NCBI RefSeq assembly: GCF_014633365.1
Contig: NC_068344.1
Coordinates: forward strand, 13,531,669 to 13,595,668
From: Diospyros lotus
Lineage: Eukaryota; Streptophyta; Magnoliopsida; Ericales; Ebenaceae
Reading direction: 5' to 3'
Length of the DNA: 64,000 bases
Part shown: positions 1-9,998 of the stretch, in pieces
Position numbering within the stretch: position 1 is the stretch's first letter
Layout: each line of letters opens with the position of its first letter
Notes under the pieces: model-generated
What the model was told of the DNA's origin: nothing
What the model saw: only the letters and a program-made list of their open reading frames with translations
The model's database searches: none
Program-made: the position numbers and the translations under genes

Positions 1-654
1 TCCATGATTTCCTCGAGGGGGAGATGTTTGGCTGTGATCTTCCCTTAAAGGAGATCTTGGTTGATTGCTTCTAGTTGGGACAGGTTGAGCGTGGGTTTCA
101 GGGCTTGCGTCTAGATAGGAGTCGTTCCCTGGTACCTCCTGACGAGCCCTGTGAGATGGAACTATTTCTGGGATGAACTTTCTCAATGCAGCTGGGATTG
201 TCCCATGGGGGACCAAACTTTGCAAAATACCATCCATTTCCCTTAGAGCTTGTATTCCTTCAGCGTATTGCTGTCGTAGGGCCTCGTACTCAGCCCAAGG
301 TACAACGGATGGGATTTGCATACCTGAGTAGGGTCCCGAGAGAATATGTGGGGCAGTAAGAGGAGGCACCTGAAGTTGGGCCCTCAGTGGGTGAGAGGGC
401 TCTGGAAGGGGCGGCTGTTGGTGTGTGAGGGATGGGTGACCCTCATGAGGGGATTGATAGGTGAGGGACGGTTGGCCACCATGGGTGAGGGAAGGCTGTC
501 CCTCATGGGTGAGGGGCGGATGGCCCCCATGGATGAGGTGTAACGGGCCCTCGCGAGTAGACTGATGCTGATCTTCCACTCGAGGGAGGGTTTCTCGTCG
601 AGGCAATTGGGCCCCACAGGAGAGGGTCTGGCGATTGCTTCGAGTTTGAGCCAT
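1..654 (-). CDS. gag: Ty3/gypsy (Tat-like) Gag polyprotein, N-terminal part, runs off the left edge
   Basis: Reading leftwards from an ATG at 654, the frame stays open for 218 codons to the window edge with no stop. The start is preceded by a primer-binding site and an LTR end (688-709), which is where gag begins in plant Ty3/gypsy elements. The product begins MAQTRSNR, is proline/glutamine-rich with an 8-residue repeat (HEGQPSLT, HGGQPSLT, HGGHPPLT), and then has AEYEALRQQYAEG followed by a short helix-like stretch ending LRKFIPEIV. The same EYEALR...G..LR.M.GIL pattern recurs in the gag at 22252-22738, so the two belong to related families. Gag forms the virus-like particle around the element RNA. 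Only the N-terminal region is visible; the capsid core and zinc knuckle would lie to the left. This is the only undamaged coding stretch of an LTR element in the window. Confidence 0.75.
   Translation of the reverse strand, partial: MAQTRSNRQTLSCGAQLPRRETLPRVEDQHQSTREGPLHLIHGGHPPLTHEGQPSLTHGGQPSLTYQSPHEGHPSLTHQQPPLPEPSHPLRAQLQVPPLTAPHILSGPYSGMQIPSVVPWAEYEALRQQYAEGIQALREMDGILQSLVPHGTIPAALRKFIPEIVPSHRARQEVPGNDSYLDASPETHAQPVPTRSNQPRSPLREDHSQTSPPRGNHG
421..538 (-). repeat. 24-bp minisatellite inside gag
   Basis: About four imperfect 24-bp units of the GGTGAGGGACGG type lie in register with the gag frame and encode the 8-residue repeat (H)GGQPSLT. The period is a multiple of three, so changes in copy number do not break the frame. 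Confidence 0.7.
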
Positions 655-687
655 GATGAGGGAAGAGTGTTGCAGCTTTTGTTTGAA

Positions 688-708
688 TTTTCCACAGACG
701 GCGTCAAT
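688..708 (-). other. Primer-binding-site region of the leftmost Tat-like element
   Basis: On the minus strand the LTR end ...GTAACAACA is followed at once by ATTGACGCCGTCTGTGG. The equivalent sites at 22777-22797 and 49321-49341 read ATTGGTGCCATCTATGGG and ATTGGTGTCGTCTATGGG. The shared layout of LTR end, ATTGRYGYCRTCT and gag marks the reverse-transcription priming region. The exact tRNA is not assigned. Confidence 0.65.
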
Positions 709-1659
709 TGTTGTTACACGATTACAACAATAAATTTATAAAATGGGAAACCACTGATGGATGACCCTCATATGGCGTATCTGAGCGATGAGTGAGTCTC
801 CCGGGGTAATGTGGCAGCGATGGGTGAGTCTCGTGAGGCGTTTCCGAGCGATGGATGAGTCTCGTGAGGCGTTTCCGAGCGATGGATGACCTACTAGAGA
901 AAGAATCGGTTAGGAGCGCGGGCGAAAGTCCCCACGCGGACCCTCCGATGCTTAACTTAGATCACCTTAGAAATTGAGTATTCGAAAGTAAGAGAGTAAA
1001 TGCGAGAGCCAGAGATTGCATACCGAATGAGAGAAAGTGACCTCCTATTTATAGCAACAAGAGGGGCATCCATGTGTCGCGTGTTCCGAGTTTTGTGGCA
1101 AGAATCTCGGAGACGCTTTGACCGAGTCTCGCGGGAATAGCCTTAGGCCAACTTTCTTGGAGGCGGTGGCGCAAGAGTAGGAGGCCCGCGAAGGTGAGTG
1201 TGGATCCCTGGGTGACCCTCACTCGGGGTTATCTGTGAGCATGGGAAAAAGAGCACGAGGGGCCGTGCGCGTGGGTGCACGGGGCCGGGTGCGAAGTGAT
1301 TGTGTGTGGGGGGGGGGGGGTCGCGCACAAGGGTGTGCACGGGCAGCCACATGTTGGCAGCCAGGCGCGCGGTCGCGGCCTTATGCGGGCAGCCATGTGC
1401 TGCCAGCCGCGCGCGCTGCCGGCTATGAGCTGCTAGCCGCGCGCGCGGCCAGCTGTGCGCAAGAGTGACGCCCACTTGGGGGAGGGGGGCGCTCCCCCAG
1501 CACAGGGGCGCGGCCCCCACCAGGCAGCCGCGTGCTGCCTGGCAGCGCACGCGGCTTCCCATGGGGGTCGCGCCTGCCACCCCCGAGTGACCTTACTCGG
1601 GGGTGGTACCCCCTGGGTGGCCTTTTTTGGGATGCTTGTATATACAACTCAAGCATGAT
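709..1659 (-). mobile_element. 5' LTR of the leftmost Tat-like element
   Basis: Its inner edge is fixed by the primer site at 708/709 (TG on the plus strand). The outer edge is placed near 1659, where the plus strand reads ...GCATGATCA, giving TGATCATGC as the LTR start on the minus strand, close to the TGATATGCC start of the 22798-24065 LTR. A minus-strand TATA-like box lies in CTCCTATTTATAGC near 1043-1056. Sequence upstream of it (GATGCTTAACTTAGATC) resembles the same region of the 12690-14027 LTR. The outer half (about 1140-1640) is strikingly GC-rich. The matching LTR and target duplication are outside the window. Confidence 0.6.
756..880. repeat. 31-bp tandem repeat in the LTR
   Basis: Four units start at 756, 787, 819 and 850, built on GATGGATGAGTCTCGTGAGG; the last two are almost identical. 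It lies within 50-170 bp of the inner LTR edge. Confidence 0.75.
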
Positions 1660-2321
1660 CAAGAAAAGGCTAATGGATGGGAATGAAATAATTTGAGCTT
1701 ACTGTTACTCTCGTTTGTATTTACAGTGATTATGCTTCATTTTTTTTTCTCTCTTCAAGGCTTTGATTTTAACTTGTATTAACTCATTCAAACCTTGTTT
1801 TTATTGTGAGAGAACTTGTAACTAAGAGTGTCAACTCTTAACATCTCGTTTACATTTGTATCACTCTTATTTTCTTAGTTTGTTGTGCTAGAGGACTTAC
1901 TCGTTGAAGTAAGGGGTTGTAATTCCTAACTAGGTGCTAGAGGGCTTACTTGTATAAGCAAGAGATTGTAATTCCTAGTCTTGGACTAGAGGACCTATTT
2001 AGTTTAAGTAGGGGTTTTAGTGGATTATTTTGAAAATCCTTAGTGAGGACCTAAGGTAGTGGATTAGGCTTGGGTTAAGCCGAACCACTATATATCTTGG
2101 TGTTCTTTTGTGCTTATGTTCTTTGATCTCTTTATCTTTCCAAGTATTCGTTTATTCCTCACTTGATTCACAAATTTATCTCTATTGATTTACATTTGTC
2201 ATTTTATATGCTTTACGTTTTAAATCCTAAAACCTCAATTTATATAAAAAAGTTTTTCAAGTTCAATTAAGTTTTTAAAATATCCAATTCACCCCCCTCT
2301 TGGTGTGTGCCATAGCACCTC
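1660..2321 (+). mobile_element. Ty1/copia-like LTR, 3' part
   Basis: The segment ends with ATTCACCCCCCTCTTGG, a sequence close to the 3' end of many plant copia LTRs. Just upstream is a CCGAACCACTATATATC block resembling CCGAACCACTATAAATC in the copia-like LTR at 56242-61280 (interrupted there after CCGAAC by an insertion). Three diverged copies of the phrase CTAGAGG.CTTACT..TTGAAGTAAG lie at about 1890-2015. The 5' boundary is uncertain because it abuts the neighbouring LTR near 1660. No primer site follows; the sequence passes directly into a copia RT fragment. Confidence 0.55.
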
Positions 2322-3158
2322 CCAATCTATCATAGACAAGATACTAAAGAGGTTTAGTATGACTGAGGCAAAGAAGGGGTTCTTTCCTTCGTCTCAAGGT
2401 GTCAATCTCTTTAAGGACATGTGTCCTAAAGTGTAACAAGAGAGAGATAGAATGAGTAAGATTCCTTATGCGTTTGCTATGGGATCTATCATGTACACCA
2501 TGCTATGTACAAGGATAGATATCTCATATGCTTTGAGCATAACGAGTAGATACCAGGCTAATCTAAGAGAGGGTGATTGGATGACAGTTAAAGCCATTCT
2601 TAAGTATTTAAGAAGAACTAAGGATGCTTTTCTGGTATATGGAGTAGAAACTAAGCTAGTAGTAAGGGTTACTACGATGCTAGTTTCCAATCAGATAAGA
2701 ATGATTTTAGATCTTAATCTAGTTATGTCTTTTGTTTTAATGGAGCAACATTTAGTTGAAAAAGTTCCAAGTAAGAAATCGTTACCAATTCTACAATAGA
2801 GGCAAAGTATATTATAGCTTTTGAGGTGGCCTAGGAAGCAGTTTGGATCAAAAAGTTCATCTTTGAACTTTCTGTGGTTCCTAGCATTGTTGATCCAGTG
2901 GCCCTTTACTACGATAACAATGGTGCTATTACTCTAGCAAGGAATCAAGGTCTCATTAGTGATCCAAGCACATACTCTGCCATTTTCACCTAATTAGGGA
3001 AATCATTGGGAGAGGTGATGTGAAGAATTACAAGGTAGATATCAATGACAATCTTATCAATCCATTGACCCAAGCACTTACAAAGTAAAAACATGAATGG
3101 CATGTTAGGTCCATAGACATTAGCCATATGTCGAAATGGCTATAGTGTAAGTGGGAGA
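2322..3158 (+). pseudogene. pol: Ty1/copia Pol remnant: end of reverse transcriptase plus RNase H
   Basis: Pieces in the plus strand match the C-terminal third of copia Pol. IIDKILKRFSM is followed by a broken linker, then SKIPYAFAMGSIMYTMLCTR and SRYQANLREGDWMTVKAILK from the RT/RNase H connection. The RNase H part includes EAVWIKKFIFEL, VDPVALYYDNNGAI and IGRGDV, and it ends in SHMSKWL just before the stop. In-frame stops lie at about 2434 and 2797, there are several frameshifts, and the usual DASF and histidine-rich RNase H motifs are damaged. Gag, protease, integrase and most of RT are missing. The Pol end sits directly next to a polypurine tract and LTR start, as expected for copia. Confidence 0.8.
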
Positions 3159-3317
3159 TTGTTAGTGTATGCCCTATAGCTTAAGAGTTAAGTTGTACTT
3201 GATATATTAAGATATGGTATATTTGTTGAGTAATATATCTAGTTATTTCATGTTTATGTTATTTATTAACAAGGTTTGTTGATGTGTAATTTATGCACAA
3301 TTAATTCAGGCAAGTGT
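3150..3317 (+). mobile_element. Polypurine tract and start of the 3' LTR of the copia remnant
   Basis: AAGTGGGAGAT at about 3149-3159 is the standard copia polypurine tract, followed by TGTTAGTGTATGCCC at 3160, a typical copia LTR start. The LTR is cut at 3317 by the TGTAACACCCC element. Sequence resuming at 6149-6234 may be its continuation, but I cannot prove it. Confidence 0.6.
3281..3317 (+). repeat. 37-bp direct repeat, left copy (partner 6112-6148)
   Basis: This 37-bp stretch recurs at 6112-6148 with five differences, all of them transitions. The two copies bracket the LTR pair at 3318-6111. Confidence 0.8.
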
Positions 3318-5305
3318 TGTAACACCCCGCTTTTTCTCTTGCCGAGCGTGTCACTATGCTGGGGCCCAAAATATACATAAATTATTTTTTTCTTTCTTTC
3401 TCGGTACATAACTTAAACTTAAGTACCAAATTCCAAACAAAACCTCCAGCAAATCATTAAAAATGCAGAATAGATAATCGAAATCTGATATAGTACATAA
3501 TCAAATCACTTTATTTATAACATAAGAATCCGTACCATAATTAACTTCATATCCTCAATATTGAAATACATAAATACATGGAGATTCCAAAATATTCTAA
3601 CAAGGCAAATCATTAATAAAACATCAGCTAAAACATATCCTACTCAGCTCGCTGAATCCATTGGCCACGCCATCACGTGCCATCTCATCTTAACCTGCTC
3701 CTTGCCTAAGTTGCAAGTCTAAACTGAAACATGGAATGTTCCAGGGGCATAACCCATTAGAAGATGAAACTTCTAGTGAGGGTCCAAAACATATATATGA
3801 ATGCATGATGCGATAATATGAACAAATATTTGCCCTTAGTGTAACTTCTTTGGCCCGCAAGCCCGGTTAGGAATCCTAGGCAAATCCCAAACCTCTGCAC
3901 GATAAGCATAACTTTATTCCCTCAACGCCCTTGGGGAATTACAGCTACACTCTGGGGGCGACATCCCATTCCCATGCACAAATATCAATATGACAATAAT
4001 ATCGTGCCATGTAAATATCACGACTTTCCATGTAATATGACAAAATAAATATTGCATTCATATATAGCATGCATATAAACAATCATCTCATAAATATCAT
4101 ATAGGATAAGATAACTCACATTTGTCCTAAAGATCAAGACACCTTGAAAAGCGTGTCACCTCGATATGCGTGCCCAACCTCGATTCTCGTGCCAACTCTC
4201 AAAAGTTGCACCAATCACATCATCTCGATTACCTCAAACATAAAATAATATTTAATCACTAAATATTCTCGATATTCCATTTATTTCATTTTTCCTTCAT
4301 TTTCTTTCATTTTTCCTTTCCAAAAATTCCAATAAATACCTCGAGACTATTTTCTCAAATCTAATTTCACAATAATTCATTATAGACTATAAACTTTCAA
4401 GGAAAAATACTGAACTTACCTGAGTCTTGCGTTTTCACACAAAACGGGGCTCTTTGATGCTAAAACCGAGACATCAGGAATCCCAACTTCAAAACTTTTT
4501 GCACGGACCCCCGTAAAATATTTTTCTAGAATTTTAGGGATTTTTACAAAATTTTTCGGAGGACCCACGCCCCCGCACGCGCCTGCATGCGCCTAGGGCA
4601 AGTGGCGCGCGTGAAGACCAGCGCGTGACCGGCACGCGCCGAAAGTCTTCTCCGGCGTCGGTTAGCCGACGATGCTAGTTTTCTCCACCTCGTTACAGCC
4701 TCTATTGGGTATCCTCGAGCTCGGCTCAAATTCTATCCCCATTAATAACGGATCCCATCCACATTAATGAGGGTCCCGTTGACACCATGTCACCACCTGG
4801 GAACCTCCACCAGCATCGACTACTCAGTCCCATCACCTACAAATGTACGATTCATGCAAAATAAGAGGACGTCACCTTCTCTTATATAAGCCAACTCTCT
4901 TCAAAGCCAAGATATGTTTTTCCTTCTGACCTACTGATACACGGTATTTTCCTTACTCTCTTATTGACTCAAGCATCGGAGTGCTTACAGGTGCCAACTG
5001 CCCCCTGGACGGACCAGTCGCCGAGCTTGTGTCTTGTCGCTGCGACCCCTCTTTTGATCGTTCCCATTTTTGGTCAGGAAGGAATACTGGCCGAACTGCG
5101 TAAATTCTTTTGCATGCTTTCTCTTCCTTTCTTTCGTGTTCATTTTTTCAACGTGGGTAAATGAATCACGGTTGACCAATTCCCAACATTGACAGTTCCT
5201 AAAGGATATAAATAACCTTTATGTGATTCCTTTTATCTTGAACTGTTTGCCTCTCTTATCCATTGATGTCTTTTGACATGCATGAGAGAAAGCTCTCATG
5301 CCACC
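3318..5305 (-). mobile_element. TGTAACACCCC-type gypsy LTR, minus orientation, outer end truncated
   Basis: The plus strand starts TGTAACACCCCGCTTTTTC. On the minus strand a TATA-like TTATATAAGAG box lies at about 4879-4890, so transcription would run leftwards. It shares the leader phrases CGTGTCACCTCGATATGCGTG and CTCGATTCTCGTGCC with the LTR at 55169-62803. A GC-rich stretch lies at 4550-4680. There is no primer-binding site beyond 3317. The expected TGTAATACC start on the minus strand is missing at the right, where another LTR abuts at 5306. A small perfect hairpin (CATGAGAG, loop AAAG, CTCTCATG) lies at 5280-5299. Confidence 0.6.
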
Positions 5306-6111
5306 TGTAATACCCAAAAATTTGTATGGGCTTAAGAGTAATTTTTATTGGGGCAGAGGTGTAATTTTTCAAATTTATTGGGGGTAAAAGTATAATTTTT
5401 CAAAGTCATGGGGACTAAGTATAATTTTTTAGAACTTGAGGACTTGAGGGTTAAGGGCCAAAGTGTAAGAGAATGAAAGAAGATGGATTGGAATGCAAAA
5501 CTATAGTGTGAACACTACAAAAAAATCACAGCCACAGAAGCTAAATTAAGGTAAGTGATTTTTCTAAAAATTTACTCATAGTATGTTTTCCTAAATGAGT
5601 ATGGAATTTATGAGGGATTTTCCAAGTTTATGTGATTTATGTGCATCTTGTTATACATATTCATATTCATTTTATATTTCCTTAGTAATGGTGATATTGC
5701 ATTGAGCATGATATTATTAGCTTATCGATAATTATGCTATCCATGTTGACCATGGTCGGATGGGATATTACCCTAATAGTGTAGTTGCATTTCCTCAAGT
5801 GAGTTTTGCCAAAAATCCGCAGGAGTCTCTCACGCCGGGGACGGATTTTCCCTAGTGTGAGAATTGTCGGGATGACTGCCTGGAGTTCCATGTGCGGGGC
5901 TAAAATGCTGGTGAAAGCTATCCTAGGATGTCAATTTATTTATGTCAATACATCATTCATTTATGAAATTTATTTTAACCCTCACTTAAAAAATTTATCT
6001 TCTAATTTAGACTTTTGTCTTTGGAATATTCCACATTCCAGGTGAATCGAGTAGTAAGAAGAGGAAAAGAGTGGCTGAAGCATAATTTAATTTCAACGGC
6101 ACCAAAAACTA
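5306..6111 (+). mobile_element. TGTAATACCC-type gypsy LTR, plus orientation, 3' truncated
   Basis: It starts TGTAATACCCAAAAATTTG and shows the family trait of repeated 'aaagtgtaattttt' phrases (5365-5440). The segment 5555-5640 (TTTACTCATAGTATG and following) is the reverse complement of a similar stretch in the minus-strand LTR at about 7790-7880. No ...TTACA terminus is present; recognisable LTR sequence fades near 6060. Confidence 0.5.
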
Positions 6112-6148
6112 GATGTGTGATTTATGTACAATTAATTCGGACAAATGT
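6112..6148 (+). repeat. 37-bp direct repeat, right copy (partner 3281-3317)
   Basis: It matches 3281-3317 at 32 of 37 positions, and all five differences are transitions. It is far longer than any LTR-element target duplication. Confidence 0.8.
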
Positions 6149-6242
6149 ACTATAGTCAAATATGCATATAGTGATGAAAAGAGTGTCGATCATATGAGGA
6201 CTAGATCACAATACCAAAACAATTTTAATTAGCCTAAGTTGA

Positions 6243-6622
6243 GGAGTGTAGCGGAGATGAGGATGTTAAGATGGATGTGCGGCCATACAAGAAAAGATAA
6301 ACTTAGAAATGAAGTTATTCGTAATAAGATAAGAGGAGTGCCAATAGAGGAGAAGATGAGAGAGACTAGACTAAGATGGTTTGGTCATGTGAGAAGGAGA
6401 CCAAGAGACGCTCCTGTGAGGAGAGTTGATGAAATGGAACAATTAATCAAAAAAAGAGGTAGAGACAGATCTAAGAAGACTTTGAGGGAGACATTAAAGT
6501 TTGATATGAAGTGTATGGATCTCAATGAAGATATAACAAAAGATAGAAATATATGGAAGTCTAGAATTCATGTAGCCGACTCCACATAATGGGATAAAGG
6601 CTGGATATGTTGTTGTTGTTGT
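6243..6622 (+). mobile_element. 5'-truncated RTE-type LINE, last 380 bp
   Basis: An 8-bp target duplication TAAGTTGA flanks it (6235-6242 and 6623-6630). The body encodes the LINE C-terminus: SVAEMRMLRWMCGHTRKDK, IRNKIRGVPIEEKMRETRLR, WFGHVRRRPRDAPVRRVDEM and a final WKSRIHVADST, then a (TTG)n tail. It is nearly identical to 47372-47748 of the large LINE and from the same subfamily. Extreme 5' truncation is the usual outcome of target-primed reverse transcription. Confidence 0.9.
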
Positions 6623-6630
6623 TAAGTTGA

Positions 6631-7780
6631 ACTAATTGATTAATCAGATAAATAAAAAGAAAAATAAATAGAAAATTGAATTCTTTGCGAGAAAAAATAA
6701 TTAATGAGTATACTAGGGTTTAGATTTCATTTAATCTAGGTTATGTAATTATTTATTCAATTTCGATTTAAAATAAAAAATATCCTTATAGTATTTTATA
6801 ATTATTTGCATGTCATGTGATAGTAGATTTCTCTCAATTAATTAATATGCTTTCTCAAGTTATATTAATCCTTTATAAATTTCATTTCACTATTAGATTT
6901 CTGAGTAGATATCAATGAAATAAATAAGCATTAATTATTTGAAAACCTTTAATCTCAAAAGGGAATTTGACTCACTAAGCTTCCTTGATTCCCACACAAG
7001 AGCTAATCATCTTTCGATCTTATAGTCTAATATGTGATTTATATTGCCTATGGATCTAATTTATAACAATCCTTTAGTCATTCATGCATAAATTATTAAA
7101 AGGTAATTAATCTTTTAAAATATTAAATGCAACAATATAAAATCCTCACATAAATAATAATCAAATTTTGAATCGAACTAAACAAATAATTATTTACTGT
7201 GCGTCGAAGCTCTCTCTCTTCAATTCCATGCCCTCCTTCATTTTTAATATATATATATATATATATATATGAGGTACTGGCCGCCCTAGCCATCCAATTC
7301 CAGCCACATTCAATTTCTAATTAAATAATATAATGTATATACACACACATGACGTGCCCTAATTCATGGCATTTGTTTAGTATAGTATATAATAGGTATA
7401 TATAAATATTATAATTTAATATATAATATAATATATATTTCTTTTTTAATAAATACTTAATTAATTATAATATAATATATAATATATATAGATAAAGTAA
7501 TATAATATATAATTAATTATTAATAAATAAATAATTTTTTGAATTATATTATAATATTAGTTTAACATAATATTAACTTTATAAATTACTTTATAATATC
7601 TTTATTTTTATTTATTTTTTCTTTTTTTACGCCCAAATCCTTGAAATAATATCCTTTATTGAGTTCTTACAAAAAAAGATTAAAATAATATAAATTCTAT
7701 ATAAACACACATTTATATAGGAAAAACAACACGAGATTAAGATAAAATTAGATAAAAGTATGTGTACAATTAAGCCCTAT
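6631..7780. other. AT-rich spacer with no recognisable gene
   Basis: Very AT-rich sequence with long A/T-only runs at 7370-7610 and a (AT)12 microsatellite at 7247-7270. No coding pattern or LTR terminus is recognised. It may be old element debris or the original insertion substrate. Confidence 0.5.
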
Positions 7781-8575
7781 CAAAGATATACGTAAATCAC
7801 ATAAACTTGGAGAATCCCTCGCAATTGTATACTCATTTAAGCAAATTATACCATGTATAAAATTTTTGAGAAAATCACTCACCTTGATTTAGCTTTGTAG
7901 GCTTTCTTGGTATGCATGCCTTGATCTCAAAACTCGTGCCTTGCAAATTCTCTAGCCAAAATTTTTGAAAAATTAATAAAACTGAATTTTTCAATTTTTC
8001 AGAAATTTTCCTAAATTGTTTTCCAATTTTTCTCTATTTTTTTCATTTTTCCTTTTTATCTTATTTTTTTTTCTATTTTTTCTTACCTCCACACACCTTG
8101 TGTGTGCTCCCACGCACCCGAAGCCAGTCGTCTTTTCCAGCCTTCTCATTGTCATGAACAACTAGTTTTGGCTTGCTTTCTTTGATTTTCTTCCTCCCTC
8201 TCGGCCTATTTCTTCTTTCGAACACAATGGCACACATTTTATGCGAAGATTCTAGCCCAAACACCCTCAACTTGGTTGTTTAATGCTCGTATCCAGTGAT
8301 ACCTAACTTTTCGACCAAGTTTCGAAACTACCTCAAATAACATGAAACTTGACCAAACTTTCCAAAAATGATCATTAACACCTCGTGAACAAAAGCCCTT
8401 TATCAAAGCCTCACAATTTCTCCCCAAAATCTCAGATTTCACCACTGAAAGTTGATGAAAACCCTTGACTTATCCTCTACTGTTTATAGTCATGCACCAC
8501 AAGGTCTAGGCCTAGACCATGATGGCCTAGAACACCCTCAAACGGTCAAGATACACCCCCAACGTCGACAGCCAG
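7781..8575 (-). mobile_element. Minus-orientation gypsy LTR fragment
   Basis: It shares the phrase CTCACCTTGATTTAGC...CTTTCTTGGTATGCATG with the minus-strand LTR at 56180-56215 (CTCACCTTAACTTAGC...CTTCCTTGGTATGCGTG). Its left part is the inverted counterpart of 5555-5640. The right end is cut at 8575/8576 by a plus-strand TGTAATACCC element. No coding content. Confidence 0.5.
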
Positions 8576-9985
8576 TGTAATACCCATAAATTTACATATC
8601 TAATATTTTAAAATTAGTGGAATTTTTGGGTCAAAATGTAATTTTTGGTACATTAGGGGTAAAAGTGTAATTTATGAATTTTGGCCAAGAGTGAAGAAAC
8701 GGTTGCGGAAAAGACGGAAATTAGAGTCAAAGATGAGGGAATGAGGTCTAGGGACTTGTAAATTTGAAGGATTTCCAAAATAGGGCACAAAACGCAATTT
8801 TTGAGCAATCGGGCCTAAATGCAAGTTTGAAATTTTTGTCGAGAGAGGTCAAGAATAGGGTTTTTCGAAAGTTTTAGGGATGAAATGAGGAATTTGGAAC
8901 TCAAGGGGCCTAATGGAAATCTTGGAAATTTCAAGGGCTTTGAGGAGAGGTCCAAATTGAGATTGGAAATTAATTTAAGGGCTAAAGTGTAATAAATGAA
9001 AGTCAGGTGAAAAACCTGCAAAAATTCGGCCAGCTACTTTCTGACTGCCAACCAGCTACCTATGGCTGTCGGGAAGGTTGCCCAAGGGGTCCAAGAGATG
9101 CCCCAGACAATGATGAATCGATTGGTGGTGGCCATTTGCCGAAATCAACCACGTCTTGGCCGCATTTAATGCCGGAAGTGATCGAAAAATTTAGTCGACA
9201 AATCGTGCCATTTTTCTCATCATTCAAGGCTACTCAAGCCACTTATTGGCTAGATCTAGTCCTTAGGGGATGAGAAAGCTTGGGACTTGGAGGTTAGTAA
9301 TCGAGAGTTAGCTATAAATAGAGGGTTCAGGGCCGAGGGTTTTATTAAACTTTTGCTTTAAATTTGTGTTTTTTTAGTGAGAATCAAGCATTCTTAATAA
9401 GGGGCTTTTGTTCCTTGAGTTCTAGGAAGTGTTTCTAGAGAATTTGGGAGGGTTTGGAGTATGTTTTAAGGGGTTTCAACACGTATTTTGAGGTTTCAAC
9501 ATAAATCGTGTTAAGGTGAATGGTTCGATACAACACTTGGTTTTGGTTTATTATAAATGATTTGGTGTCTCATGGTTGGTTAGTGAGTGGTTTTACCCTC
9601 CAAACGTGTGGCTCGTGGTTGGTTAGTGAGCAATTTTACCCTTTAAACCTTGAATTATGCCCTGTGAGTGCTTCGCCAAATTAATTGATTCAACAGCATA
9701 TTGAGCATATTATATTCTATACATAATGCATCAACTGAGTATGTTTCATAAAAATGCATGGCATGTGGCTTTCATGGAATTGATATGTTGGGATTGTGTC
9801 ATTGTCATAATGTTCGGTGAAATGGGATGGGGTCTTCTTGAGGATATTATTATGTTAATCCTGCAAGAGCTGTGGAATAGGTTTCCACAGGTGATCGCCG
9901 ATTTGCACCCGGGGATTGAGTATGCTAAGGTGTTTTCTCTAGGTTGATATGTTTATTTGTTTATGCCATACTCATAATCATACAT
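8576..9985 (+). mobile_element. TGTAATACCC-type gypsy LTR, plus orientation, 3' end truncated
   Basis: It starts TGTAATACCCATAAATTTAC and carries repeated 'gtgtaattt' phrases at 8635-8670 and 8988. A plus-strand promoter-like GCTATAAATAGAGGG lies at about 9310-9324, where the LTR's RNA start would be expected. It lacks a ...TTACA end; it passes near 9985 into an Athila-like gag remnant on the other strand. Confidence 0.55.
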
Positions 9986-9998
9986 ACATTTTATAGAA

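Noticed and set aside
1143..1662. GC-rich frames of 145, 79 and 77 codons
   Set aside because: They overlap one another on both strands within a GC-rich LTR; composition explains the lack of stops.
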